NCBI GenBank assembly: GCA_021802825.1
Contig: JAJZRG010000037.1
Span: forward strand, 1 to 38,153
Length of the DNA: 38,153 nt
Reading direction: 5' to 3'
Origin: Chloroflexota bacterium
Lineage (GTDB): Bacteria > Chloroflexota > Limnocylindria > Limnocylindrales > CSP1-4
Shown: positions 24,181 through 33,678 of the stretch, in pieces
Layout of the letters: every line of letters begins with the position of its first letter
How positions within the stretch are numbered: the stretch's first letter is position 1
Notes under the pieces: generated by a model
Database searches by the model: none
What the model saw: the letters and a program-made list of their open reading frames with translations, nothing else
Told to the model about the DNA's origin: nothing
Translations under genes and position numbers: made by a program

Positions 24181-24869
24181 CGCGACCTTCTGCCTGGCTC
24201 GGCGCCACCCGGCACGGTCTGGCGCGAAGGTGCCTCGCGCCCGGCGGTCCCGCCCTGCGCGATCCGCGCCTCCGGGACGCCCGCGCTCCGCAGCAGGACC
24301 TCGCGCAGCGCCGGGTAGGTGTCCTCGAGCGATCCGGGCTTGTCGGCGAGCAGCCAGCGTGCCACCACCTCGTTGAGCGCGCCGAACCACACGACGCTCG
24401 TGATCGCCGTGTCGAGCGGCGCGATGGCGCGCGACTCGACCGCCTCGTCGAGGTAGCCGCGGATGAGCTCCGCGAATCGCTCGTGGAGCCGGTTGGTCTC
24501 GGCCTGGAACGCCCGCCCGGCGCCCGCCATGTCGAGGAACAGGACGCGGGCCATGGTGCGGTGCCCGGCGAACGTGGCCAGGACCGTGTGCAGCGCCGCC
24601 TCGGCCTTCGCCACCGGCTCCGTCTGCTGGGCAACGGCCCGCTCGACGCGCGCGACCAGCTTGTCGGCGGTCGTCTGCATCAGCTCGCGGAAGATCGCCT
24701 CCTTGCTCGGGAAGTGGAAGTAGATCCCGCCCTTGCTGGTCTCGGCCGCGGCCGCGATGTCGTCAACGGCCGTGTCCCGGTAGCCGCGCTTCGCGAAGGC
24801 CGAGAACGCCGCGTCTAGGATCCGCTCGCGACGGCTGCGACTCTGTTCGGCGGGGTCGATGCGGGGCAT
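24177..24869 (-). CDS. TetR/AcrR-family regulator heading the men operon
   Basis: 230 residues. HTH at about 16-62 (ILDAAFSAFAKRGY, TAVDDIAAAAETSKGGIYFHF, shown in parts) with the family's YxHF end. A ligand-binding helical domain follows, and the tail is low-complexity. The gene is first in the operon and its stop overlaps menF, so regulator and enzymes are made from one transcript. A perfect palindrome 61-82 bp upstream is the probable operator, implying autoregulation and control of menaquinone synthesis. Fatty-acid/CoA-responsive TetR regulators often bind CCGACCGAC-type palindromes, so an acyl-CoA or CoA-ester ligand is a reasonable but unproven guess. Confidence 0.88.
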   Translation of the reverse strand: MPRIDPAEQSRSRRERILDAAFSAFAKRGYRDTAVDDIAAAAETSKGGIYFHFPSKEAIFRELMQTTADKLVARVERAVAQQTEPVAKAEAALHTVLATFAGHRTMARVLFLDMAGAGRAFQAETNRLHERFAELIRGYLDEAVESRAIAPLDTAITSVVWFGALNEVVARWLLADKPGSLEDTYPALREVLLRSAGVPEARIAQGGTAGREAPSRQTVPGGAEPGRRSR

Positions 24870-24929
24870 CCTGCGAGATTCCTCGTCCTGTGTCCGACGT
24901 TCCTCGTCCGGCTCGGCCTCGGCGTCCTA

Positions 24930-24951
24930 CCGACCGACCAGTCGGTCGGTT
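24930..24951. promoter_or_regulatory. Perfect 10-2-10 palindrome, probable TetR operator
   Basis: ACCGACCGAC (24930-24939), CA, then the exact reverse complement GTCGGTCGGT (24942-24951). It is placed almost equally between the divergent tetR-men operon (start 24869) and the XRE-type gene (start 25015), so binding could affect both. Confidence 0.75.
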
Positions 24952-25014
24952 CGTCCCGTCATCGTAGCGCAGCCGCGTAAGCCTGGCTTGAGCGGCCATC
25001 GCCATCCTTGTCCC

Positions 25015-25740
25015 ATGGACCCCGTCCGCTTCGGCCTCGCAGTCCGCGCCCTCCGGCGTCGCCGGGGCTGGACGCAGGAGCGCCTCGGCGAGCGGTCGGG
25101 CCTCTCGCAGTCCACGATCTCGGACATCGAGGCGGGCCGCGCGTTCGCCTCGACCGTTGACACGCTGGCGCGTCTCGTCGCCGCGTTGGGCGTCCGCATC
25201 CAGATCCGGCTGCTCGCCCATGGCGAAGACCTCGACCGGCTGCTCGACGCGGGCCACGCTGAGATTGTCGAGCGCGTGGCCACCTTCCTGCGCGCCAAGG
25301 GCTGGGAGGTGGTCCCGGAGGTGACGTTCAGTGTGTTCGGCGAGCGCGGGTCAATCGACCTCCTCGCGTTCCATCGTGCGACCGGTGCGCTGCTCGTGGT
25401 CGAGGTGAAGAGCGCGATCCCGGACGTCCAGGCGACCCTCGCCGGGATCGACCGCAAGGCGCGGCTCGGGCCAGCCCTCGCCCGAGAGCGCGGCTGGTCA
25501 GTGACCAGCGTCTCGCGTTGGCTGGTGGTCCCCGGTGACGCGACGACTCGACGGCGGGTCGCCTCCCACGAGGTCACGTTCCGTGCCGCACTGCCGGGCC
25601 GGACGGCCGAGATGAAGCGCTGGGCCCGCGCCCCGCGAGGTGGCGTGGCCGGCGTGGTGTTTGTGTCATCTACGGGTGAGGGCGGTACTCGACACCGAGT
25701 TGGCCGCCGGATGGCCCCATTTCCGCTCCCTCACGGTTGA
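25015..25740 (+). CDS. XRE-family DNA-binding protein fused to a PD-(D/E)XK nuclease-like domain
   Basis: 241 residues. Residues 6-60 are a Cro/C1-type HTH (LAVRALRRRRGWTQERLGER, then SGLSQSTISDIEAGRAF). Residues about 80-175 look like a restriction-endonuclease-like fold: a helix (AEIVERVATFLRAKGWEV), then E102, D115 in GSIDLLAFH and E130-V-K132 in LLVVEVKS, i.e. the D...ExK pattern of PD-(D/E)XK enzymes. The start is the ATG at 25015; the frame is open further upstream but crosses the operator region. The last 24 residues lie inside the MITE-like element at 25665-25805, so the original C-terminus has been replaced. Divergent from tetR-men. Function unknown; a DNA-targeted nuclease or nuclease-derived regulator is inference. 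Confidence 0.78.
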   Translation: MDPVRFGLAVRALRRRRGWTQERLGERSGLSQSTISDIEAGRAFASTVDTLARLVAALGVRIQIRLLAHGEDLDRLLDAGHAEIVERVATFLRAKGWEVVPEVTFSVFGERGSIDLLAFHRATGALLVVEVKSAIPDVQATLAGIDRKARLGPALARERGWSVTSVSRWLVVPGDATTRRRVASHEVTFRAALPGRTAEMKRWARAPRGGVAGVVFVSSTGEGGTRHRVGRRMAPFPLPHG

Positions 25741-25805
25741 AGGCGGTAGCTGGCGCGAATCTGGGGGTGGTGGGTGCGCGAACACCGGCCTCACCCGTAG
25801 ATGAC
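25665..25805. mobile_element. MITE-like 141-bp element with 27-bp terminal inverted repeats
   Basis: GTCATCTACGGGTGAGG at 25665-25681 is matched exactly, inverted, at 25789-25805. Continuing inward, 24 of 27 positions match. The interior also has TGAGGGCGGTA and TGAAGGCGGTA as a near direct repeat. There is no coding capacity of its own and no clear target duplication. The left half provides the 3' end and stop codon (25740) of the XRE-type gene. Confidence 0.65.
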
Positions 25806-25841
25806 GGAAACCGGCGCGCCGGCGCGCAACGAGCACCCCGC

Positions 25842-25885
25842 GGGAAGCGAAAGCGGCCCGTTCGCCACAGAGCCGAACGGGCCGC
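25842..25885 (-). terminator. Rho-independent-type terminator of hrcA-grpE-dnaK
   Basis: GCGGCCCGTTCG (25853-25864), a 9-nt loop, then the exact complement CGAACGGGCCGC (25874-25885): a perfect 12-bp stem 14 bp after the dnaK stop. On the minus strand the stem is followed by TTTCGCTTCCC, a modest T-rich run. Confidence 0.75.
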
Positions 25886-25898
25886 GCAGGACCAGGGG

Positions 25899-27830
<1,932 letters not shown>

Positions 27831-27884
27831 GCGGGGTCTCCTGGAATTACGTTCGAGTTCGGTTTCGGGTTGTGGGTTGACTGA

Positions 27885-28520
27885 TCAGTTGGGGCGCGAG
27901 GCTGGTGGCGCGTCGCCACTCTGGGCGACCGCCACGAGCGCGGGCCGGATGAGCCGGTCGCGGAGGCGGTAGCCCCGGCGGACCTCCTCGACGATCACGC
28001 CGTCGGGCAGACCGGTGCCGGGGATGCTCGCGATCGCCTCGTGCTCCCGGGGGTCGAAGGCCGTGCCGCTCGACGACTCCACGGCCGTGACGCCCTCGCT
28101 CTCGAGGAGCGAGCGGAGCTTGCGGTCGATCGCGGCGATGCCCTCCGCCCAGGCGTTGTCGGCGAGCTCGGCGGGGCGGGTGTCGATGGCCCGGTCGAAG
28201 TCGTCCGCGAGGGCGAGGACCTTGCTGATCAGGTCGATGCCAGCCAGCCCCCGCTCCTGCTCGCGCTCCTTCGCGGTGCGCTGGCGGAAGTTGGTGAACT
28301 CGGCGCGCTCGCGCTGCAGGGCGGCGAGGTACTCGTCGCGCTCCGCGGCCAGCTTGGCCATCGCCTCGTTGTGCTCGGCCTGGGTCTGGGCAGCCTTGGC
28401 GTCGGTGTCGTGGCGCAGCTTCTCGAGCGCGGCACTAACAGCCGCCGGAGAGGTGTCCACGGCGTCGATGCGCTCCTGCGCGCGGGTGCGGCGGATCAGG
28501 GGTCGCTTGGGATCGGTCAT
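27885..28520 (-). CDS. grpE: Nucleotide exchange factor GrpE
   Basis: 211 residues. A long helical N-terminal half with heptads (LEKLRHDTDAKAAQTQAEHN and LAAERDEYLAALQRERAEF) forms the dimeric coiled coil. The conserved FRQRTAKERE segment and the C-terminal beta domain (FDPREHEAIASIPG, VEEVRRGYRLRDRLIRPALV) identify GrpE. It releases ADP from DnaK and acts as a thermosensor. Six bases separate it from hrcA, so the genes are co-transcribed. Confidence 0.95.
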   Translation of the reverse strand: MTDPKRPLIRRTRAQERIDAVDTSPAAVSAALEKLRHDTDAKAAQTQAEHNEAMAKLAAERDEYLAALQRERAEFTNFRQRTAKEREQERGLAGIDLISKVLALADDFDRAIDTRPAELADNAWAEGIAAIDRKLRSLLESEGVTAVESSSGTAFDPREHEAIASIPGTGLPDGVIVEEVRRGYRLRDRLIRPALVAVAQSGDAPPASRPN

Positions 28521-28526
28521 CTTCTC

Positions 28527-29591
28527 TCAGGCATAGAGGTGGTCGACGAGCTCGTTCATGAGCCCGGAGACGAAACGGACGGTGCCGATGGCCTGCGGGT
28601 AGGCCATGCGAGTGGGGCCGAGCACGCCGACAAGGCCCACCGCGCGCCCGGGCTGGCCGTACGGGGCCAGCACCAGCGACACGTCGGCCATCTCCTCGGC
28701 CGGGTTCTCGCTCCCGATGTAGACGCGGATGCTGCCGGATGAGCCCGCGACCCCACCGATGAGCCTCGCGAGGTATGCGCGGTCCTCGAGGGCCTCGAAC
28801 ACGCGCCGGAGCTTCTCGCTCTGGGCGAACTCGGGCGCGGCCATCACGTTGAGCAGGCCGTCGCTGAACAGCGCCTCCGTGGCGGTGGCGTCGAACTCGC
28901 GGAGCGCGCGGACCGCGCGCTCGCCGATCTTGCGCGGCACGCTCATCGCCGGGTTGTCCACGGGCAGCTTCGCCAGGGCGGCCTCGGCATCGGCCGCGCT
29001 CTTCCCGGTCAGCAGGTCGTTCAGCAAAGCCGCGATGACCGAGAGCCCCTCCTGGTCCACGGCCTCGTCCAGCCCGCACACGACCTGGCGCAGGGCGCCC
29101 TCGCGCATGACGAGGATGAGGCTGGCGGTGCGCTCGCTGATCGACACGAGGTCCAGATGGCGCAGGTGCGCGGATGTGGGCTTGGCGGGGGTGGCGAGGC
29201 CGGCCTCCCGCGTCAGCGAGGCGAGCGTCGTGGCGGCGAGCCGGAACCAGTACTCGCTGGCGTACTCGACCTGGCCGAACTGGTGGCGGATCATCAGCTG
29301 CTCGACGGGCGGAAGCGGCACGCTGTCCACGATGGACTCGACGTAGTAGCGGTAGCCGGATTCGGTGGGGACACGACCGGCCGAGGTGTGCGGGTGGGTC
29401 AGCAGGCCGGCGGCCTCGAGGTCCGCGAGGATGGCGCGGACAGTCGCCGACGACACGCCCAGCCTGTAGCGCGCGACAAGCGCTGCGCTGGCGACGGGCG
29501 CCGCGGTGGCGACGTATTCCTCGATGACGGCCCGAAGGATCGCCTGGGAGCGAAGGTCCAGGGGGCCGCTGGTGCGCATGCGTCGCGCCAT
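28527..29591 (-). CDS. hrcA: Heat-inducible transcription repressor HrcA
   Basis: 354 residues. Winged-helix domain at the N-terminus (AILRAVIEEYVATAAPVAS, then LGVSSATVRAILADLEAAGLL and HTSAGRVPTESGYRYYV), followed by the GAF-like and inserted domains of the family and the end RMAYPQAIGTVRFVS. It represses heat-shock operons by binding CIRCE, with GroEL as usual co-factor. The ATG at 29591 is chosen because AAGGAG stands 8 nt before it; an earlier ATG at 29621 lies inside the CIRCE element. First gene of hrcA-grpE-dnaK, hence autoregulated. Confidence 0.96.
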   Translation of the reverse strand: MARRMRTSGPLDLRSQAILRAVIEEYVATAAPVASAALVARYRLGVSSATVRAILADLEAAGLLTHPHTSAGRVPTESGYRYYVESIVDSVPLPPVEQLMIRHQFGQVEYASEYWFRLAATTLASLTREAGLATPAKPTSAHLRHLDLVSISERTASLILVMREGALRQVVCGLDEAVDQEGLSVIAALLNDLLTGKSAADAEAALAKLPVDNPAMSVPRKIGERAVRALREFDATATEALFSDGLLNVMAAPEFAQSEKLRRVFEALEDRAYLARLIGGVAGSSGSIRVYIGSENPAEEMADVSLVLAPYGQPGRAVGLVGVLGPTRMAYPQAIGTVRFVSGLMNELVDHLYA

Positions 29592-29610
29592 CCGGCTGCT
29601 CCTTGGGTGG

Positions 29611-29637
29611 TTAGCACTCAACGGGTTAGAGTGCTAA
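29611..29637. promoter_or_regulatory. CIRCE operator (HrcA binding site)
   Basis: TTAGCACTC (29611-29619), nine bases, then GAGTGCTAA (29629-29637): a perfect match to the CIRCE consensus. It lies 19 bp upstream of the hrcA start and controls hrcA-grpE-dnaK. Confidence 0.97.
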
Positions 29638-29838
29638 CTGGGATGGCGACAGTCTAGTCCCGCGGGCTCGGGGGTGTCAACGGCCGCGGGCGCCTTCTGT
29701 GAACGGCCCGCGGGTGCCGTCGCGCGCCTCGCGTGCCCGCCTTCGAGCGTCCCGCGCTGCCCCCTCGTCCGTGTCCAGCCCCCCGTGGCCTCGCGGCCGC
29801 GCCCGCACGACCCTTGCGAGCCTCGCAGGCCTGGCCCC

Positions 29839-30060
29839 GTCCGTAGTACGCCTCCCGAGGGTGCTATACGGGCTCGGTGTCCGAAACACGCCCGACGGTA
29901 GTGTCCAGGAACGGAGGGTGCCGGGACACGCCCGGGAAGGGTGATACGGACGCCGCCCCTGCATAGCACCCTCCCGGGGCGTGTTACGGAATCGCGCGCC
30001 GCGGGTGGATGATCGGCGGAGAATGCCGGGACGTGCTCCGGGGAAGGAGGTACCGAAACG
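29839..30060. repeat. Five degenerate ~30-bp repeats in both orientations
   Basis: The loose consensus is CCGnaACACGCCC, GGgAGGGTGcTAT. Copies lie near 29840, 29880, 29920 and 30022 (plus) and 29963-29990 (inverted). Within the first and the inverted copy, GAGGGTGCTAT (29857-29867) and ATAGCACCCTC (29963-29973) are exact complements. Confidence 0.5.
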
Positions 30061-30072
30061 GCCGGAACTACG

Positions 30073-30252
30073 GCCCCAGAGGTCGACGATCGGCAGGCCG
30101 CCCGCCGCCAGCGCTTCGTTCAGCTGCGTGATGTGTGAGACGTCGTGCGCGAACACGCGGCTGATGATGAACCCGCGCGTCTGGCTTCGGCCCTCGCCCC
30201 ACTCGGGATGGCGGATGACCTCACGCAGCGAGCTCCGCCGTTCATCCCAGCC
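30073..30252 (-). pseudogene. Fragment resembling the C-terminus of a DinB-superfamily protein
   Basis: The minus strand reads LREVIRHPEWGEG, FIISRVFAHDVSHITQLNE and ALAAGGLPIVDLWG. The HDxxHxxxLNExL arrangement followed by GLPxVDLW is typical of the last helices of small metal-binding DinB/DUF664-like proteins. No proper N-terminus is found upstream, and the downstream frame runs into the repeat cluster without a sensible end. It is probably a remnant. Recognition rests on a short segment only. Confidence 0.4.
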
Positions 30253-30437
30253 TGATCTCAGGCGTCCTGGGGGTGGACTCTCGGTTCGTGCTCCGGCCCG
30301 GCATGCGCGTCGGCCCGGCATGTGCGCCGGGCCGTTCCCCAGGTAGGCCAGGGCGGGGATCGCCATGGCCCCGGGCGTCGCTGGGGCCATGGATGTTGTC
30401 GGGGAGGAAGGCCAGCCTCACGGCTGCCGGCGGGGTG

Positions 30438-31430
30438 TCAGGGCGCCGCCGTCGGGATCGGGAGGCCGCCCGCGCCCATCATGCTCTGGAGCAGCGGGCC
30501 CAGGATCTTGACGAGCGGGAGGTCCACGGCATTTGCAGGGGCGGCGAAGGAGACGCTTGCCGGGGCATCGGCGATGCTCACCTTGAGGCTGGCGCTCACG
30601 GGAGAGCCGCTCTCGGTGCCGGCGATCGCGAGGGTGACCTGCTCCACGCGGGAGGTGGCCACGTCGATGAGCACGTCGGCGGAGATGGAAGTGAGCTGCC
30701 CCAGCGCGGAGAGGGTCTGCGCCTGGCTGGCCGGGAACTGCTCGGGATGGGCTGTCATGTAGGCCTGGAGCTTGGCCGGGTCAACCGTCAGCTTGACGTC
30801 GTACGCGGGGCCGCCCGCGCCCGTCGTCTGGGCGCCCAGGGTGATGGACCCGCCCGTCTGCTCGAGAACGGTCTTGAGCTCGGTGGCCGAGGCCGAGGGT
30901 GGCGCGCTCTCGACCGCGCCCTTGGCCGCGCCGGCGATCTGCTGGATCGTCGCCTCGTCAAGGACCTTGGCCCAGGTGTCGGGGCCCAGCTGCGGCAGCG
31001 TCACGCCCTGCGCGAGCGCGGCCAACTGGGTCACGAGAGCCGGCATGGCCGGGCTCTTGGCGTAGACCGCCTTGCCGTCGTAGAGCGCGTCGAAGGTGAT
31101 CGAGTCGCCCGTGATCCCGAGCTGCGCCAGCGCTGCCCCGCCGCTCGCGCCCAAGAGCGAGGCCGGGACCGCGAAGTGCACGCTGCCGGTGCCGGCGGCA
31201 GTGTCGATGTCGATGGTGAGCAGCTTGTCCGGGAGCGTGGTCGTTGCGCCCGAGGCGGTGTACGAGCCGCCCAGCGTGAACTCGAGCTTGGTGGGATAGG
31301 TGGCCTTCGACGCGGCCGTCAGCACGCTGGACGCGTCGGGGGGTGGCGTGGGCGTTGCCGCTGGCGAGCAGCCGGCGACGGTGAGGGCTGCCGCCAGGGC
31401 AGCGGCGGTAATGAGGGCTGCGAGGCGCAT
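30438..31430 (-). CDS. Lipoprotein, possibly LppX/LprG-like
   Basis: 330 residues. MRLAALITAAALAAALTVAGC is a clear lipoprotein signal with lipobox VAGC (Cys at about 21), followed by a Pro/Thr/Ala-rich linker. The rest alternates Gly/Ser/Thr-rich beta-like strands with few charged residues and almost no Cys, and ends SVSFAAPANAVDL. A LolA/LppX-type half-barrel that carries lipids or glycolipids is suggested by this pattern and length, but I cannot confirm it. GGGAGG stands 6 nt before the ATG at 31430, and a TACGCT box lies at 31483-31488. Single gene. Confidence 0.75.
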   Translation of the reverse strand: MRLAALITAAALAAALTVAGCSPAATPTPPPDASSVLTAASKATYPTKLEFTLGGSYTASGATTTLPDKLLTIDIDTAAGTGSVHFAVPASLLGASGGAALAQLGITGDSITFDALYDGKAVYAKSPAMPALVTQLAALAQGVTLPQLGPDTWAKVLDEATIQQIAGAAKGAVESAPPSASATELKTVLEQTGGSITLGAQTTGAGGPAYDVKLTVDPAKLQAYMTAHPEQFPASQAQTLSALGQLTSISADVLIDVATSRVEQVTLAIAGTESGSPVSASLKVSIADAPASVSFAAPANAVDLPLVKILGPLLQSMMGAGGLPIPTAAP

Positions 31431-31482
31431 TGGGATCCTCCCGTGAGCTGGGCGACGGGCGCCGCAGCGTCATTGTGCCCCC

Positions 31483-31488
31483 AGCGTA
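31483..31488 (-). promoter_or_regulatory. TACGCT -10-like box for the lipoprotein gene
   Basis: TACGCT on the minus strand lies 52 nt before the ATG at 31430. Unlike the leaderless candidates it would give a leader of about 45 nt containing the GGGAGG ribosome site. Confidence 0.35.
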
Positions 31489-31578
31489 CCGCGCGGTTTG
31501 GTCGGGCAGACGCCCTCGGTCGGGCGGCATCCGTCCGCGTCCGTTCGGCGCCCCGCTCCAGTGAGCACCACGCGCTTC

Positions 31579-32847
31579 TCAGACCAGGCGCGCGAAGATC
31601 TCGTTGGAGAGGAGCCGACCGTCGGTGGTGAGGCGGACCCTCGGCTCGCCAGCCGGCCCGGCGAACCGCTCCAGAAGCCCGCTGTCGAGCGCCCAGTCGA
31701 GGTGCGGCGCCAGGAGCGATCCCTCGGTCGATGCCGGACCGAGCCCCAGCCCCTCGTCGAGCCGCAGCCCGAGGATCGCCTGCTCCGAGGCGGCCGCCGC
31801 ACGGTGGACCGCCTCGGAGCCGCCGGGCGGCAGCGACGGCGACGCGGCCGAGAGCGCCGCCAGGTACCCGTCAAGCCGTGCCGCGTTCCAGCGGCGGACC
31901 GCGCCGTCGAACGCGTGCGCCCCGGGCCCCACCGCCTCGTGCGGCAGTCGGCGCCAGTACGCCAGGTTGTGTCGGCTCTCGTGCCCCGGGCGGGCCCAGT
32001 TCGAGATCTCGTAGCCGCGGAACCCGGCCGCGGCCAGTCTCGCGACGGCCAGTCGGTACTGCGCAGAGGCGCGGTCCTCGTCCTGCTCGCGAACAGCCGC
32101 CTCTCGCCAGCGTCGCGCGCCGGCGCGCGTCGGCAGGTGGTCGCCCAGCGGGCCGGTGAGACCCTCGGCATCCGGGTCGTCGAGTGTCAGCGCGTACGCC
32201 GAGACGTGGTCCACCCCAAGCTCGAGCGCGCCCTCGAGCGTCGCCTGCCACGCCTCGAGCGACTGCCCGGGCACGTCATACAGCAGGTCCACCGACACCG
32301 AGGCGATGCCGCCGGCGCGAGCCTCGGCCACGGCAGCGCGCACGTCATCGGGCGAGTGCCGCCGCCCGAGCCGCCGCAGCAGCGCGTCTTCCATCGCCTG
32401 GGCACCCAGCGACAGCCGGTTCACGCCCGCCCGGGCGAGGGCCGCGGCGTCGCCCCGCTCGTCAGGTCCGGGGTTCGCCTCGAGCGTGACCTCCGCACCG
32501 CCGACGAGGCCGAACCGCGATCCCGCGAGCCCGAGCAGACGCGCCACATCGTCGGGCGGCAGCAGGGAGGGCGTCCCGCCCCCGAGGTACACGGAGGCGA
32601 GCGGCGGCCGCGAACCCGACGAGGGCCTACCGAACGCCGCGTCGAGCGCGTCGGCACGCAGCCGCAGCTCGACCTCGAGGGCCTCGACAAAGGCGCTCAC
32701 CCGGGACGCCGGCCCGCGCGTGGCCGCCCCAGCCACAACCACGAAGTCGCAGTACGGGCACAGCGAGACGCAGAACGGGACGTGGAGGTAGAGCGCGGCG
32801 GGCGGGCGCGGGTCGGGGGCCGGCAGCGTGCCCGGGGTCGCGGTCAA
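31579..32847 (-). CDS. hemW: Radical-SAM heme chaperone HemW
   Basis: 422 residues. LYLHVPFCVSLCPYCDF holds the CxxxCxxC radical-SAM cluster motif. VYLGGGTPSLLPPDDVARLL, EANPG, GVNRLSLGAQAMED, SVDLLYDVPGQS and GYEISNWARPG are all conserved in HemW/HemN-like proteins. HemW delivers heme to membrane proteins; the short N-terminus without the oxygen-independent HemN extension favours HemW over coproporphyrinogen dehydrogenase. The most likely start is a TTG at 32847 that overlaps the stop of the membrane protease gene (TTGA), giving a lead of about 20 residues before LYLHVPF. Confidence 0.9.
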   Translation of the reverse strand: MTATPGTLPAPDPRPPAALYLHVPFCVSLCPYCDFVVVAGAATRGPASRVSAFVEALEVELRLRADALDAAFGRPSSGSRPPLASVYLGGGTPSLLPPDDVARLLGLAGSRFGLVGGAEVTLEANPGPDERGDAAALARAGVNRLSLGAQAMEDALLRRLGRRHSPDDVRAAVAEARAGGIASVSVDLLYDVPGQSLEAWQATLEGALELGVDHVSAYALTLDDPDAEGLTGPLGDHLPTRAGARRWREAAVREQDEDRASAQYRLAVARLAAAGFRGYEISNWARPGHESRHNLAYWRRLPHEAVGPGAHAFDGAVRRWNAARLDGYLAALSAASPSLPPGGSEAVHRAAAASEQAILGLRLDEGLGLGPASTEGSLLAPHLDWALDSGLLERFAGPAGEPRVRLTTDGRLLSNEIFARLV

Positions 32848-33647
32848 ACCTGCTCGTGGCCCTCGTCGAGGACTTTCCAGCCCTTCGGCGGCGTGCCGCG
32901 GCCCTCGATCTCCTCCTGCTCGGTGCCCCTCGGCGCCGGGAGGCCGCCGGCATGGCCGGTGGTCAGGAAGAACGCTAGCCGCGTGATCGCGTGGCCAAGG
33001 AACGCCGCGCCGATGCCGCCGGTCACGCCCGTGAGCCAGCCGCCCACCAGGCCGATCACCAGCATGACCAGCAGCATGGTCTTCGGCCGGCCGGGCGCGC
33101 CCGTCCGCGTCGCGAGCGCATACAGCAGCGTCTGGGCGAGGTTGGCCAGGTTGGGATTCGTGCCCAGCGTGAGCAGGAAGCCGAACACGACGCCGCGGAA
33201 CACCGCCTCGTCCACGAACGCCGTGGCAATCGCGTTGAGCACCGCGCCCGGGTACGAGCGCACGCCCGGCAGACGCACGTAGCGGTAGCGCCAGTAGGCG
33301 AGGCCGACGGCCGCCATCGTCCCGGCCGTGGCGTAGGTCAGCCCCAGGACGACGACGCCCAGCCGCTCGCCGAGCCCCAGGTAGAGGCTGCTCTCGGGCG
33401 CGGGGTGGAGGATCAGCACGGCCAGGATGCCGAGCATCCCGAGCAGGTACCACGCCAGCCGCCGGTACAACGAGGGGGGATTGCCCCAGCGGTCGGTATC
33501 GTCGTACTCCGCGGCGTTGAACCGCTCCGCGTCAAAGCGCTGGAGGACGAGGAAGATCGTGATCCCCAACGCCATCAGGACGCGCAGGAAGTCGGGGATC
33601 ACGCTGATCTGCGGCAGGTTCGCCAGGTCGATGCTCGACAGCGACAT
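32844..33647 (-). CDS. CPBP-family intramembrane metalloprotease (CAAX protease-like)
   Basis: 267 residues with about seven hydrophobic helices. FVDEAVFRGVVFGFLL (about residues 143-158) carries motif 1 (E..xFRG), and GHAITRLAFFL near the end carries the second conserved His. These are the features of CPBP/Abi proteases, which cut near the membrane or prepare bacteriocin-type peptides; the substrate here is unknown. The ATG at 33647 lies 31 bp after lepA, and its stop overlaps hemW, so the three genes form an operon. The first motif is DEAVFR rather than the common EExxxR, a tolerated variation. Confidence 0.8.
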   Translation of the reverse strand: MSLSSIDLANLPQISVIPDFLRVLMALGITIFLVLQRFDAERFNAAEYDDTDRWGNPPSLYRRLAWYLLGMLGILAVLILHPAPESSLYLGLGERLGVVVLGLTYATAGTMAAVGLAYWRYRYVRLPGVRSYPGAVLNAIATAFVDEAVFRGVVFGFLLTLGTNPNLANLAQTLLYALATRTGAPGRPKTMLLVMLVIGLVGGWLTGVTGGIGAAFLGHAITRLAFFLTTGHAGGLPAPRGTEQEEIEGRGTPPKGWKVLDEGHEQV

Positions 33648-33678
33648 CGCGGGTGTCAGCAGCGGGGGGTTCGGTACA

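Larger units (their letters stand above)
29638..30437. other. 800-bp stretch with degenerate repeats and a DinB-like fragment
   Basis: No intact gene. The left half holds the mixed-orientation repeats at 29839-30060 and the right half a protein-like fragment at 30073-30252. The apparent reading frame that spans both is not a single gene. Confidence 0.5.

Noticed and set aside
32844..33647. Abortive-infection (phage defence) role for the CPBP protein
   Set aside because: The family name alone is not evidence; its place between lepA and hemW points to a housekeeping context and no defence genes are nearby.
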